Below are positions 6,241 to 12,153 of a stretch of 12,153 nt of DNA, piece after piece. Each line of letters starts with the position of its first letter. Within the stretch, counting starts at the first letter, position 1. The notes under the pieces were generated by a model. That model was not told the origin of the DNA. It saw only the letters and a list, made by a program, of their open reading frames with translations, and searched no databases. The position numbers and the translations under genes were made by a program. The DNA comes from JANMQK01 sp031370485 (GTDB lineage Bacteria; Acidobacteriota; Polarisedimenticolia; Gp22-AA2): NCBI GenBank assembly GCA_031370485.1, contig JANMQK010000355.1, forward strand, positions 1-12,153. The letters are read 5' to 3'.

Positions 6241-7215
6241 ATGATGCGCATCGGAAACGTCACCCTCGATCAGCCCCTGATCCTGGCCCCCATGGCCGGG
6301 ATCACCGACCAGTATTTCCGGCTCATCCTCAAGCGGATTGGGGGGGTCGGGCTGGTCACGATGGAGTTCATCTCCTCCGAGGCCCTGACCCGTGGAAGCG
6401 AGCGGACCCGACAGATGATGCAGTTCGCCGAGGAGGAGCGCCCGCTTGCCATCCAGGTCTACGGCAGCGACCCTGCGCGGATGGCCGACGCCGCGGATTT
6501 CGTCCAGGCGCTCGGCGCCGATATCGTGGACATCAACATGGGATGCCCGGCAAACAAGATCCTGAAGGGGTGCGCGGGAGCCGCGCTGATGGGGGACCCC
6601 GGCCTGGCGCGGGAGATCGTCCGGAGCGTGCGCCGGCGGGTGGCCATCCCGGTGACCGTCAAATTCCGGATCGGGCTCGACGACAGCCGGGCGAATTACC
6701 TCGAGCTGGGCAGGATCTGCGAGGGGGAGGGGGCGTCGGCGGTGGCCATGCACGCGCGCACGGCCCGCCAGATGTTCAGCGGCCGCTCCGACTGGGACCG
6801 TATCAAGAGGTTGAAAGAAGAACTCTCGATCCCCGTCAGCGGCAACGGCGACGTGGAAACCCCGTCCGACGCCCTGGCGCTCTGGCGGCAGACCGGCTGC
6901 GACGGCGTGATGATCGGCCGGGCGGCGGTGAAGAACCCATGGATTTTCCGCCAGACGGCGGCGGCCCGGGCGGGCGAAACGCCGAGAGAGCCGACGCTCG
7001 CCGAGCGGCGCGATCTGATCCTGTTTCATTTCTCCATGCTGCGCGAGCGCGAGGAGGAGTTGTTCGCCCTTCACAAGATACGGACCTTCACAGGCTGGTA
7101 CACGCACGGGCTGCCGAACGGCAGGGTCCTGCGCCAGAAGATCAACGGCATCGTCTCAGTGACCCAGTTCATCGAAGAGATCGAGGGCTTCTTCGACCTC
7201 CTCCTCGCTGCCTGA
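6241..7215 (+). CDS. dusB: tRNA-dihydrouridine synthase B
   Basis: This FMN- and NADPH-dependent enzyme reduces uridine to dihydrouridine in tRNA. The 324-residue product is a TIM barrel followed by a helical domain, the normal length. Visible signatures are LAPMAGITD (15-23), the catalytic cysteine C102 in NMGCPANKI with GCAGAALM after it, K141 in VTVKFRIG, H171/R173 in AMHARTA, GNGD (201-204) and MIGRAA (224-229). The DusB subgroup is supported by the overall pattern and by GVGLVTMEFISSEAL near the N-terminus. The start is ATG 6241, which has another ATG directly after it. The Shine-Dalgarno is weak (GTGAG, 12 bp upstream), and the leader carries a C7 run directly before the ATG. The stop overlaps the next gene's ATG (TGATG), so the two are translationally coupled. 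Confidence 0.95.
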   Translation: MMRIGNVTLDQPLILAPMAGITDQYFRLILKRIGGVGLVTMEFISSEALTRGSERTRQMMQFAEEERPLAIQVYGSDPARMADAADFVQALGADIVDINMGCPANKILKGCAGAALMGDPGLAREIVRSVRRRVAIPVTVKFRIGLDDSRANYLELGRICEGEGASAVAMHARTARQMFSGRSDWDRIKRLKEELSIPVSGNGDVETPSDALALWRQTGCDGVMIGRAAVKNPWIFRQTAAARAGETPREPTLAERRDLILFHFSMLREREEELFALHKIRTFTGWYTHGLPNGRVLRQKINGIVSVTQFIEEIEGFFDLLLAA

Positions 7216-8708
7216 TGACCTCCGCGAAACCCGGGGGGGAACGCCCGTCCCTGCGGGCCGCGGCGTGGGCCTTGCTCCTGGCGGGCTGTCTCGCCGCCTG
7301 CGCGTCCCCGAGAGAGGCCGGCCGCGGGATCACGGCGGAACCCCCGCCGGCGTCGGAGCCTGCCCCCGCCGCGACGAGCGCCGTCGCGCCCCTTCTGGGC
7401 ATCCGGATGGACTTCGAGGTGGTCGATCTCCTCCTCGACCTCATGGACCGTCGGCAGGCCTCGGAAGGGGACCTCGACCGCTGGGCCAGGCTCCCGGGTA
7501 ACCGCGAACTCCTCCGCATTGGGCGCGCGCACCACTCGTTGTCGAACGACACCCTCAAGCAGGCGGCCCGCGTCACGATCCTGGGCGGCATCTTTCCGGG
7601 GGCGGGGCCGCTCACCAGGATCGATGTCGGTCCCTGGGACCCGCTGCGCGACATCGTCGCCGCGATCAAGTCGCGAAGGGAGGAGCTGGCGGCGGCGATC
7701 TCCAGGGAGGTCACGGCCTATCTGCCGCCCGGGCGCACCTTTCCGCCGCTGCGGATCTTCTTTCACCTCGGGGGCACGTGGGACGGCCGCACCTCCGACG
7801 CCGTCTACATAAACCTGACCTTCTTCCAGTCGCGAGGCGTCGAAAGCCTGCCGGGCCTCGACGCCCTGCTCGTGCACGAGGTGTTCCACCTCGCGCAGTC
7901 GTACGTGCTTCCCGGGGTCGAGGATTACACCTCGCCGCAGAGCGCCCTGTTCACCGCCATGCTGCGTACCGAGCAGGAGGGGGTCGCCCGCCACCTCGAA
8001 TACCGGCACCTGGCGGATGCGGCGCCGGCAACCAGCCTCGACCGGACGAATTTCCAGAAGTACGGTGACGGGCTGCGCCACGCGGCGGAGGACGCGGAGT
8101 CCCTCGCCGAGATCCAGGTCGCCGCGGCGAACGGCAAGCTCGATCGCGCGCGGGAGCTCATCGAACAGGCCTTCACCTCGGGGGGGCCTCTCTACGCCGT
8201 GGGGCACGCCATGGCCCGGACGATCGAGGAGCGCCTGGGGCGGCAGGCGCTCGTGACCGCGATCGTCGAGGGGCCAATGACCTTCTTCAGGTCGTACGAG
8301 GCCGCGGTCGGGGCGTCGGGAGGGGGGTCGATACTTCCGACCTCACTCGCGCCGGCGATCGAGGAACTGCGGCGCGGGTACGGCCGCGCCTGGTCGCGAA
8401 CGACCCACCTGCGCCGGCTGGGGCGACGTTTCATGGAAGAGGGCCGGATGGGCGAGGCGATTCGGGCGCTGCGGCAGGTCGTGCGCACCGATCCGAGCGA
8501 CGCGATTTCGGCCTACAACCTTGCCTGCGCCCACGCGCTCGCGGGATCGCGGCGCAGGGCCCTGTCCTGGCTGGAGAAGGCGGTGGTCAGGGGGTTTGAC
8601 CGCTACAAGCACGTGGCTACCGACCCGGACCTCGAGTCGCTTCACGGCATGTCCGGGTTCGACGATCTTCTGCGGCGCCACGGGTTCGTCGTGGCGCCAC
8701 CCGGATGA
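7215..8708 (+). CDS. Putative lipoprotein zinc metallopeptidase with TPR-like C-terminus
   Basis: This 497-residue protein is probably an exported lipoprotein. Its N-terminus has a hydrophobic stretch ending in a lipobox, LLLAGC with C25 (a second, LAAC at C29, is possible), then a Pro/Ala-rich linker to about residue 60. The middle contains HEVFH (221-225, in LLVHEVFHLAQSY). Thirty residues on is E255 in RTEQEGVARHLEY, a pattern expected of gluzincins, with H221, H225 and E255 as zinc ligands. This looks like the uncharacterised DUF5700-type putative peptidases, but I cannot confirm that. Residues about 395-470 read as TPR repeats (FMEEGRMGEAIRALRQVVRTDPSDAISAYNLACAHALAGSRRRAL). It is coupled to dusB, which is functionally unrelated, by a TGATG overlap. 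Substrate unknown. The stop abuts the stop of the convergent RNase gene. Confidence 0.82.
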   Translation: MTSAKPGGERPSLRAAAWALLLAGCLAACASPREAGRGITAEPPPASEPAPAATSAVAPLLGIRMDFEVVDLLLDLMDRRQASEGDLDRWARLPGNRELLRIGRAHHSLSNDTLKQAARVTILGGIFPGAGPLTRIDVGPWDPLRDIVAAIKSRREELAAAISREVTAYLPPGRTFPPLRIFFHLGGTWDGRTSDAVYINLTFFQSRGVESLPGLDALLVHEVFHLAQSYVLPGVEDYTSPQSALFTAMLRTEQEGVARHLEYRHLADAAPATSLDRTNFQKYGDGLRHAAEDAESLAEIQVAAANGKLDRARELIEQAFTSGGPLYAVGHAMARTIEERLGRQALVTAIVEGPMTFFRSYEAAVGASGGGSILPTSLAPAIEELRRGYGRAWSRTTHLRRLGRRFMEEGRMGEAIRALRQVVRTDPSDAISAYNLACAHALAGSRRRALSWLEKAVVRGFDRYKHVATDPDLESLHGMSGFDDLLRRHGFVVAPPG

Positions 8709-10907
8709 TCAGCCCCTGAGGGCGCGCCGCCACCAGCGGCGCTTGGGCTTCTTGTCTTCCGCGTCGCCAGACGCAGCCGACTCGGCCGGCGGCTGGGCCG
8801 GAGCCTTGTCCCGCGAGCCGCCGGAACCCATGTAAGCGGGGGCCTGTTCGGAAGAGGCGACCCTCGGGAGCGGCGGTCGTCCTTCGTCATGAAGCACGAC
8901 CTGGGGCGAGCCTCCGCGCGGGCGGGAATCCTGGGAGGTCGCGCCGGGCCTGGGCTGCCCCGCGCCGCCACGACCGCGACGGCGTCGACGGCGTCGCGGG
9001 GGTCTCTGTCCGGGCTGCTGGCCCGCGCGGCCCGCCGGGGCCGGCGCTTCGCCGTTGCCGGATCGGGTCTCCCGTTCCCTCGCGTCGGGGGCGGGCGCAC
9101 CGAAGTCCGCGGCAGGCCACGCCGGTCCGTCCTCGCCCTCGGGGCCCTCGGAGAAGACCGGGGCATCGGGGTCCGAAAGCGCCGCCGAAGCAGCGTGCTC
9201 GGCCTCCGGGCGATCTTCGGGCCGCGCGGCGCCGTCCTCGGCCCCCTGGCCCCGCCCGTGCCGCCGCCGGCGGCGGCCGCGCTTTCTCTTGGCCGGGGAG
9301 GCCTCCACGATAGTCGTGGCCGGGAGCGACGCTTCGGGCGGCCGCGGGGGAGGCGGGACCAGCGTCCCGTCCGCCATCGCCTGATCGACCTCCTCCGCCG
9401 TGACGATGGGTGCGATCTCGATCTCCTCGCGGCGGATCTCGGCGATCTCGAACTCGTGCGACTTCATCCTCTCTTCGGGGACGACCGCGATGTGCAGGTG
9501 GTGGCGGCTCTCCAGGTGGAACAGGTCGTCGCGCTTGTCGTTGAGGAGGTAGATCGCGACCTCGGGGGCCAGGTAGACTTTCACCTCGGAGAGATCGCCC
9601 CGCACGACGCGCGAATGAATCTTGCGGAAGGCGGAGCGCGCGGCCGCCTCGGGGGTGCGCACGACACCGTCGCCGGAGCAGCCGGGGCACTCCATGAACG
9701 ACGACGTGGCCTTGGCCGACTTGAGCCTCTGGCGCGACACCTCGAGCAGGCCGAGCTTGCTGATCCGGGTGACGTCGTAGCGCGCCTTGTCGCGCGACAT
9801 CGCCTCCGAGAAGGCCCGTTCCACCTGCCGGATGTGCTTGCTCGTCTCCATGTCGATGAAGTCGATGACGATGAGCCCGCCGATGTCCCTGAGGCGAAGC
9901 TGCCGCGCGATCTCCTCCGCCGCCTCGAGGTTCGTGCGCAGCGCGGTGTCCTCGCTGCTCGCGGAGCGGGTCGAGCGGGCCGAGTTGACGTCGATGGCGG
10001 TGAGGGCCACGGTCTGGTCGATGGAAATCGCCCCTCCCGACTTGAGTTGCACCACGCGCTTGAAGATCCGCTCGATCTGCTCTTCGAGGTTGTATTTCGA
10101 AAAGATCGGCTTGTCGCCCGTGTAGAGCCTGACGACCTCAACACTCCCGGGCATGTGGGCCTCGAAGAACTTCCTGGCCCGGCGGTGGGTCGTCTCGTCG
10201 TCGATCAGCACTTCCTCGATGTCGCTCGTGAAGTAGTCGCGGATGGTGCGGATGACCAGGTCGCGCTCCTGGTACACGAGCGCCGGGGCCTTGGCCTGCG
10301 CACTCGCCTTCTCGATGTTGCGCCACAGCTCCAGGAGGGCCTCGAGGTCGGTTTGAAGCTCGTGGATGCTGGTTTCCATCCCCGCGGTGCGGACGATCAC
10401 CCCGAACCCCTCGGGAATGGTCAGGTCGTCCAGGATCCGGCGGAGCCTTCCCCGCTGGTCCTCGTCCTCGATCTTGCGTGAGATGCCGGCGGCGTCGGCG
10501 CCCGGCATCAGCACCAGGTAGCGCCCCGGCAGGGAATAGTAGGTGCTCAGGGTCGGCGGCTTGCTGGCGTAGGAATCCCGGATCACCTGCCCCAGCACTT
10601 CCATGCCTTTATCGAGGTGCCGGACGATCCGGGCGCGGCCGCGGCCGCTCGTGCCTTCGCCGCGGCTCGGGAAGATCTTGAAATTCACCTCATCGAGAGG
10701 CAGGAACCCGGCCCGCTCGCCGCCGGAGTTGACAAACGCGGCCTCGAGCGCGGGGTTCACCCCCTCGACGATTGTTTTGAAGATGTTACCTTTGAGGTGC
10801 TCGTGGCTGAACGCCTCGATCTCGAAGACATCGAGCACACCGTTGTCCACGATCGCGACCCGGTGCTCTTCCTCCGCGGTCACGTTGACCAGCATCGACT
10901 TTGACAT
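8709..10907 (-). CDS. rne: Ribonuclease E/G family endoribonuclease with long Arg/Pro-rich tail
   Basis: This endoribonuclease cuts single-stranded, AU-rich RNA in mRNA decay and rRNA processing. The product has 732 residues. An S1-type RNA-binding region spans about 36-125 (VNPALEAAFVNSGGERAGFLPLDEV). The catalytic aspartates are D306 (TAIDVNSARSTR) and D349 (GGLIVIDFIDM), matching the E. coli D303/D346 pair. The zinc-link cysteines C407 and C410 (ECPGCSGDG) hold the tetramer in this family. After about residue 515 comes a tail of some 215 residues, low in complexity and rich in Pro, Ala, Gly and Arg, with basic blocks at 540-552 and 637-647 and a C-terminal KKPKRRWWRRALRG. That layout, a catalytic core plus disordered tail, is like RNase E, but the tail shows no recognisable partner site and RNase G cannot be ruled out by name. 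The ATG at 10907 has a GAGGAGA Shine-Dalgarno. Confidence 0.94.
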   Translation of the reverse strand: MSKSMLVNVTAEEEHRVAIVDNGVLDVFEIEAFSHEHLKGNIFKTIVEGVNPALEAAFVNSGGERAGFLPLDEVNFKIFPSRGEGTSGRGRARIVRHLDKGMEVLGQVIRDSYASKPPTLSTYYSLPGRYLVLMPGADAAGISRKIEDEDQRGRLRRILDDLTIPEGFGVIVRTAGMETSIHELQTDLEALLELWRNIEKASAQAKAPALVYQERDLVIRTIRDYFTSDIEEVLIDDETTHRRARKFFEAHMPGSVEVVRLYTGDKPIFSKYNLEEQIERIFKRVVQLKSGGAISIDQTVALTAIDVNSARSTRSASSEDTALRTNLEAAEEIARQLRLRDIGGLIVIDFIDMETSKHIRQVERAFSEAMSRDKARYDVTRISKLGLLEVSRQRLKSAKATSSFMECPGCSGDGVVRTPEAAARSAFRKIHSRVVRGDLSEVKVYLAPEVAIYLLNDKRDDLFHLESRHHLHIAVVPEERMKSHEFEIAEIRREEIEIAPIVTAEEVDQAMADGTLVPPPPRPPEASLPATTIVEASPAKRKRGRRRRRHGRGQGAEDGAARPEDRPEAEHAASAALSDPDAPVFSEGPEGEDGPAWPAADFGAPAPDARERETRSGNGEAPAPAGRAGQQPGQRPPRRRRRRRGRGGAGQPRPGATSQDSRPRGGSPQVVLHDEGRPPLPRVASSEQAPAYMGSGGSRDKAPAQPPAESAASGDAEDKKPKRRWWRRALRG

Positions 10908-10933
10908 GCAATCTCCTCATATCCGCCATCCTC

Positions 10934-10948
10934 GAGGCCGCCGGCCTC
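10934..10948 (-). promoter_or_regulatory. Hairpin in the RNase E/G 5' leader
   Basis: GAGGCC (10934-10939) and GGCCTC (10943-10948) form a perfect 6-bp stem with a 3-nt loop. It lies 15 nt upstream of the GAGGAGA ribosome site on the minus-strand transcript. E. coli rne is autoregulated through leader stem-loops, so a similar role is possible, but the structure is small and the assignment is inference. Confidence 0.3.
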
Positions 10949-11036
10949 CTTTGGCCTGCGCATTCCGAATGGAAGCGTGTGGCAGGCTCGATCGGGCCTT
11001 TGACCCCGGCCCGAGTGCCCCACCTATTAAGAGCGC

Positions 11037-11065
11037 AGTATAGCACCCCCCATTCCGGGGAAGAA
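11037..11065 (-). promoter_or_regulatory. Likely promoter of the RNase E/G gene
   Basis: Reading the minus strand, TATACT (11042-11037) matches the -10 consensus at five of six positions. TTCTTC (11065-11060), a weak -35, is exactly 17 bp upstream. Transcription would start near 11030 and leave a leader of about 120 nt before the ATG at 10907. Confidence 0.45.
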
Positions 11066-11121
11066 ACATGATCGCCGGAGGCCCGGCGCGCAACCCGAAC
11101 GCCCCCGCGCGGCTTATGGGA

Positions 11122-11127
11122 TAGAAT
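11122..11127 (+). promoter_or_regulatory. Possible -10 element of the succinate dehydrogenase operon
   Basis: TAGAAT lies 41 bp before the ATG at 11169 and matches the -10 consensus at five of six positions, but no -35 is visible at 16-18 bp. A TTGACC at 11000-11005 with TATTAA at 11025-11030 is an alternative with a 19-bp spacer. Neither is strong. Confidence 0.25.
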
Positions 11128-11168
11128 CTCGCCTTCGCTCAGGATGTGCCTCTCGGGAGGAAGCCAAC

Positions 11169-11993
11169 ATGGCGCAGCAAGTGGTCGCAGGAGGGCATCC
11201 GACCGGATTCGCGGCGACGACCCGCTCGGACCCGTGGTGGGTCGGGGCGCTGCTCACGTTCCTCGGACTCGGCGCCTTCGTGGTCTACAGCACCTGGGCC
11301 GCATTCCAGGGCTCGCACTACTATTACGGACCGTATCTCTCGCCCTTTTATTCGCCGCTTCTCTACGTGGATCCGGCCGCCGCCGGGGCCGCTCCGCTCT
11401 CTCACGCCTGGCTTGGGCGCTGGCCCGCCTGGTGGCCCGCGGCCCTGCCCGCATCTCCGGCATTCCTCGTCCTCATATTCCCGCTCTCCTTCCGCGCCAC
11501 GTGTTACTACTACCGCAAGGCTTACTATCGATCGTTCTTCGGCACCCCTCCGGCCTGCGCGGTCGGTAGCATTCCCAGGAAAAACTACAAGGGGGAGACC
11601 GCACTGCTGGTCGTCCAGAACCTGCATCGATACGCGATGTACGCTGCCATCATCTTTATATTCTTCCTGTTCGCGGACGCCATCGCGGCGTTCTTCCGGA
11701 ACGGGCAATTCGGGGTCGGTGTGGGGAGCATCATCCTGCTTGTCAATCCCACCCTCCTGAGCCTCTACACCTTTGGCTGCCATTCGTTCCGGCACCTCGT
11801 CGGCGGGCGGCTCGATTGCTTCTCCTGTGACCGGGCTGCGACTGTGCGACACGGGCTCTGGGCTACTGTCACGTCGCTCAACGAACGGCACATGGAATTC
11901 GCCTGGCTCAGCCTTTTCTGGGTCGGGTTCACGGATCTTTATGTCCGCCTGGTGTCGATGGGTGTCGTCCACGACTTCAGCACCTGGAGATAG
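11169..11993 (+). CDS. Succinate dehydrogenase cytochrome b-type membrane subunit
   Basis: This 274-residue integral membrane protein lies directly upstream of sdhA, so it is most likely the membrane anchor that takes electrons from the flavoprotein and iron-sulfur subunits to quinone. Five likely helices are seen, at about residues 24-46, 95-112, 154-176, 183-204 and 244-264, similar in count to single-subunit five-helix anchors. Candidate haem-ligand histidines are H153 (QNLHRYAMY), H205 and H209 (GCHSFRHLVGG) and H241 (LNERHMEFAW). From memory, similar anchors accompany actinobacterial-type sdhA genes. A Tyr/Pro-rich loop follows helix 1 (HYYYGPYLSPFYSP), and a CFSC pair (C217, C220) lies after helix 4. 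The start has a GGGAGG ribosome site 8 bp upstream (11155-11160). I leave the symbol blank because sequence identity to classical SdhC is not evident. Confidence 0.75.
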   Translation: MAQQVVAGGHPTGFAATTRSDPWWVGALLTFLGLGAFVVYSTWAAFQGSHYYYGPYLSPFYSPLLYVDPAAAGAAPLSHAWLGRWPAWWPAALPASPAFLVLIFPLSFRATCYYYRKAYYRSFFGTPPACAVGSIPRKNYKGETALLVVQNLHRYAMYAAIIFIFFLFADAIAAFFRNGQFGVGVGSIILLVNPTLLSLYTFGCHSFRHLVGGRLDCFSCDRAATVRHGLWATVTSLNERHMEFAWLSLFWVGFTDLYVRLVSMGVVHDFSTWR

Positions 11994-11996
11994 TCC

Positions 11997-12153
11997 TTGA
12001 GCGATCTGTCCGAGCTGGAGACCCACGAGCACGACGTCGTCGTGATCGGCGCCGGCGGCGCAGGCCTGCGGGCCGCGATCGAATGCTCGGCGCTCGGGCT
12101 CCGCGTCGGGGTCGTCTGCAAGTCGCTCCTTGGCAAGGCCCACACGGTGATGG
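11997..12153 (+). CDS. sdhA: Succinate dehydrogenase/fumarate reductase flavoprotein subunit (partial, runs off right edge)
   Basis: Only the first 52 residues are present. They hold the FAD-binding Rossmann motif DVVVIGAGGAGLRAAIEC (13-30, with G18, G20 and G23) and KSLLGKAHTVM (42-52). H49 there corresponds to the histidine that binds FAD covalently in this family (SHTV in E. coli SdhA). The KSLLGKAHTVM form is that of the actinobacterial-type flavoproteins rather than the proteobacterial ones. The start is TTG at 11997, 3 bp after the preceding stop, with a GGAG Shine-Dalgarno (11985-11988) inside the end of the anchor gene. No ATG or GTG lies before the Rossmann strand in this frame. The iron-sulfur subunit gene would be expected downstream, outside the window. 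Confidence 0.9.
   Translation, partial: MSDLSELETHEHDVVVIGAGGAGLRAAIECSALGLRVGVVCKSLLGKAHTVM

Noticed and set aside
8889..10481. Plus-strand open frame of 530 codons inside the RNase E/G gene
   Set aside because: The minus strand here has S1, catalytic Asp and zinc-link motifs. The plus-strand translation is low-complexity (Arg, Asp, Leu) and has no recognisable motif.
10786..11046. Short minus-strand frame with an ATG 13 nt upstream of the RNase start
   Set aside because: The upstream ATG overlaps the Shine-Dalgarno of the RNase gene and reads out of frame into Arg-rich peptide. It has no ribosome site of its own.
11139..12143. Minus-strand open frame of 334 codons over the succinate dehydrogenase genes
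   Set aside because: It covers the anchor gene and the sdhA Rossmann motif on the other strand. Its Glu/Arg/Pro-rich translation is typical of a shadow frame.

Overview
The window is a GC-rich, tightly packed stretch of ordinary bacterial chromosome. I saw no tRNA, rRNA, CRISPR array, insertion sequence, integrase or phage gene. The gene set is hopanoid/squalene genes hpnCDE, dusB, an RNase E/G with a long Arg/Pro-rich tail, and a succinate dehydrogenase locus of the flavoprotein type known from actinobacteria. This suggests a high-GC, hopanoid-capable, probably Gram-negative soil or sediment bacterium. Acidobacteriota or a neighbouring phylum is my best guess. That placement is inference from gene content only.

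Layout. At the left edge, on the minus strand, is an ECF sigma factor cut by the window boundary. It is divergent from a plus-strand operon, hpnC-hpnD-hpnE plus a small unknown membrane protein (600-4235), whose genes overlap or sit 2 bp apart. HpnD, HpnC and HpnE together convert two farnesyl diphosphates to squalene by way of presqualene diphosphate and hydroxysqualene, the usual supply line for hopanoids. No squalene-hopene cyclase gene lies in the window. A minus-strand M24 metallopeptidase (4225-5418) converges on this operon with an 11-bp overlap.

From 5419 to 5598 a divergent spacer carries a good sigma70-type promoter and a palindrome at the predicted transcription start. It drives a monocistronic, secreted, six-cysteine protein (5599-6123) that ends in a strong intrinsic terminator. 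Next is a coupled pair: dusB (tRNA dihydrouridine synthase) and a lipoprotein with an HExxH zinc-protease motif and TPR-like C-terminus. The stop codon of the lipoprotein gene directly abuts the stop of the convergent RNase E/G gene (8709-10907).

The largest gap is 10908-11168 (261 bp). It holds the RNase E/G promoter and leader, with a hairpin, and the upstream region of the last operon. That operon has a five-helix membrane protein of the succinate dehydrogenase cytochrome b type, followed by the start of sdhA with a TTG codon, truncated by the right edge. No gene-free stretch exceeds 300 bases.

No clearly new multi-gene system is visible. The best leads are the six-cysteine secreted protein and its control region, the unknown fourth gene of the hpnCDE operon, and the lipoprotein metalloprotease.
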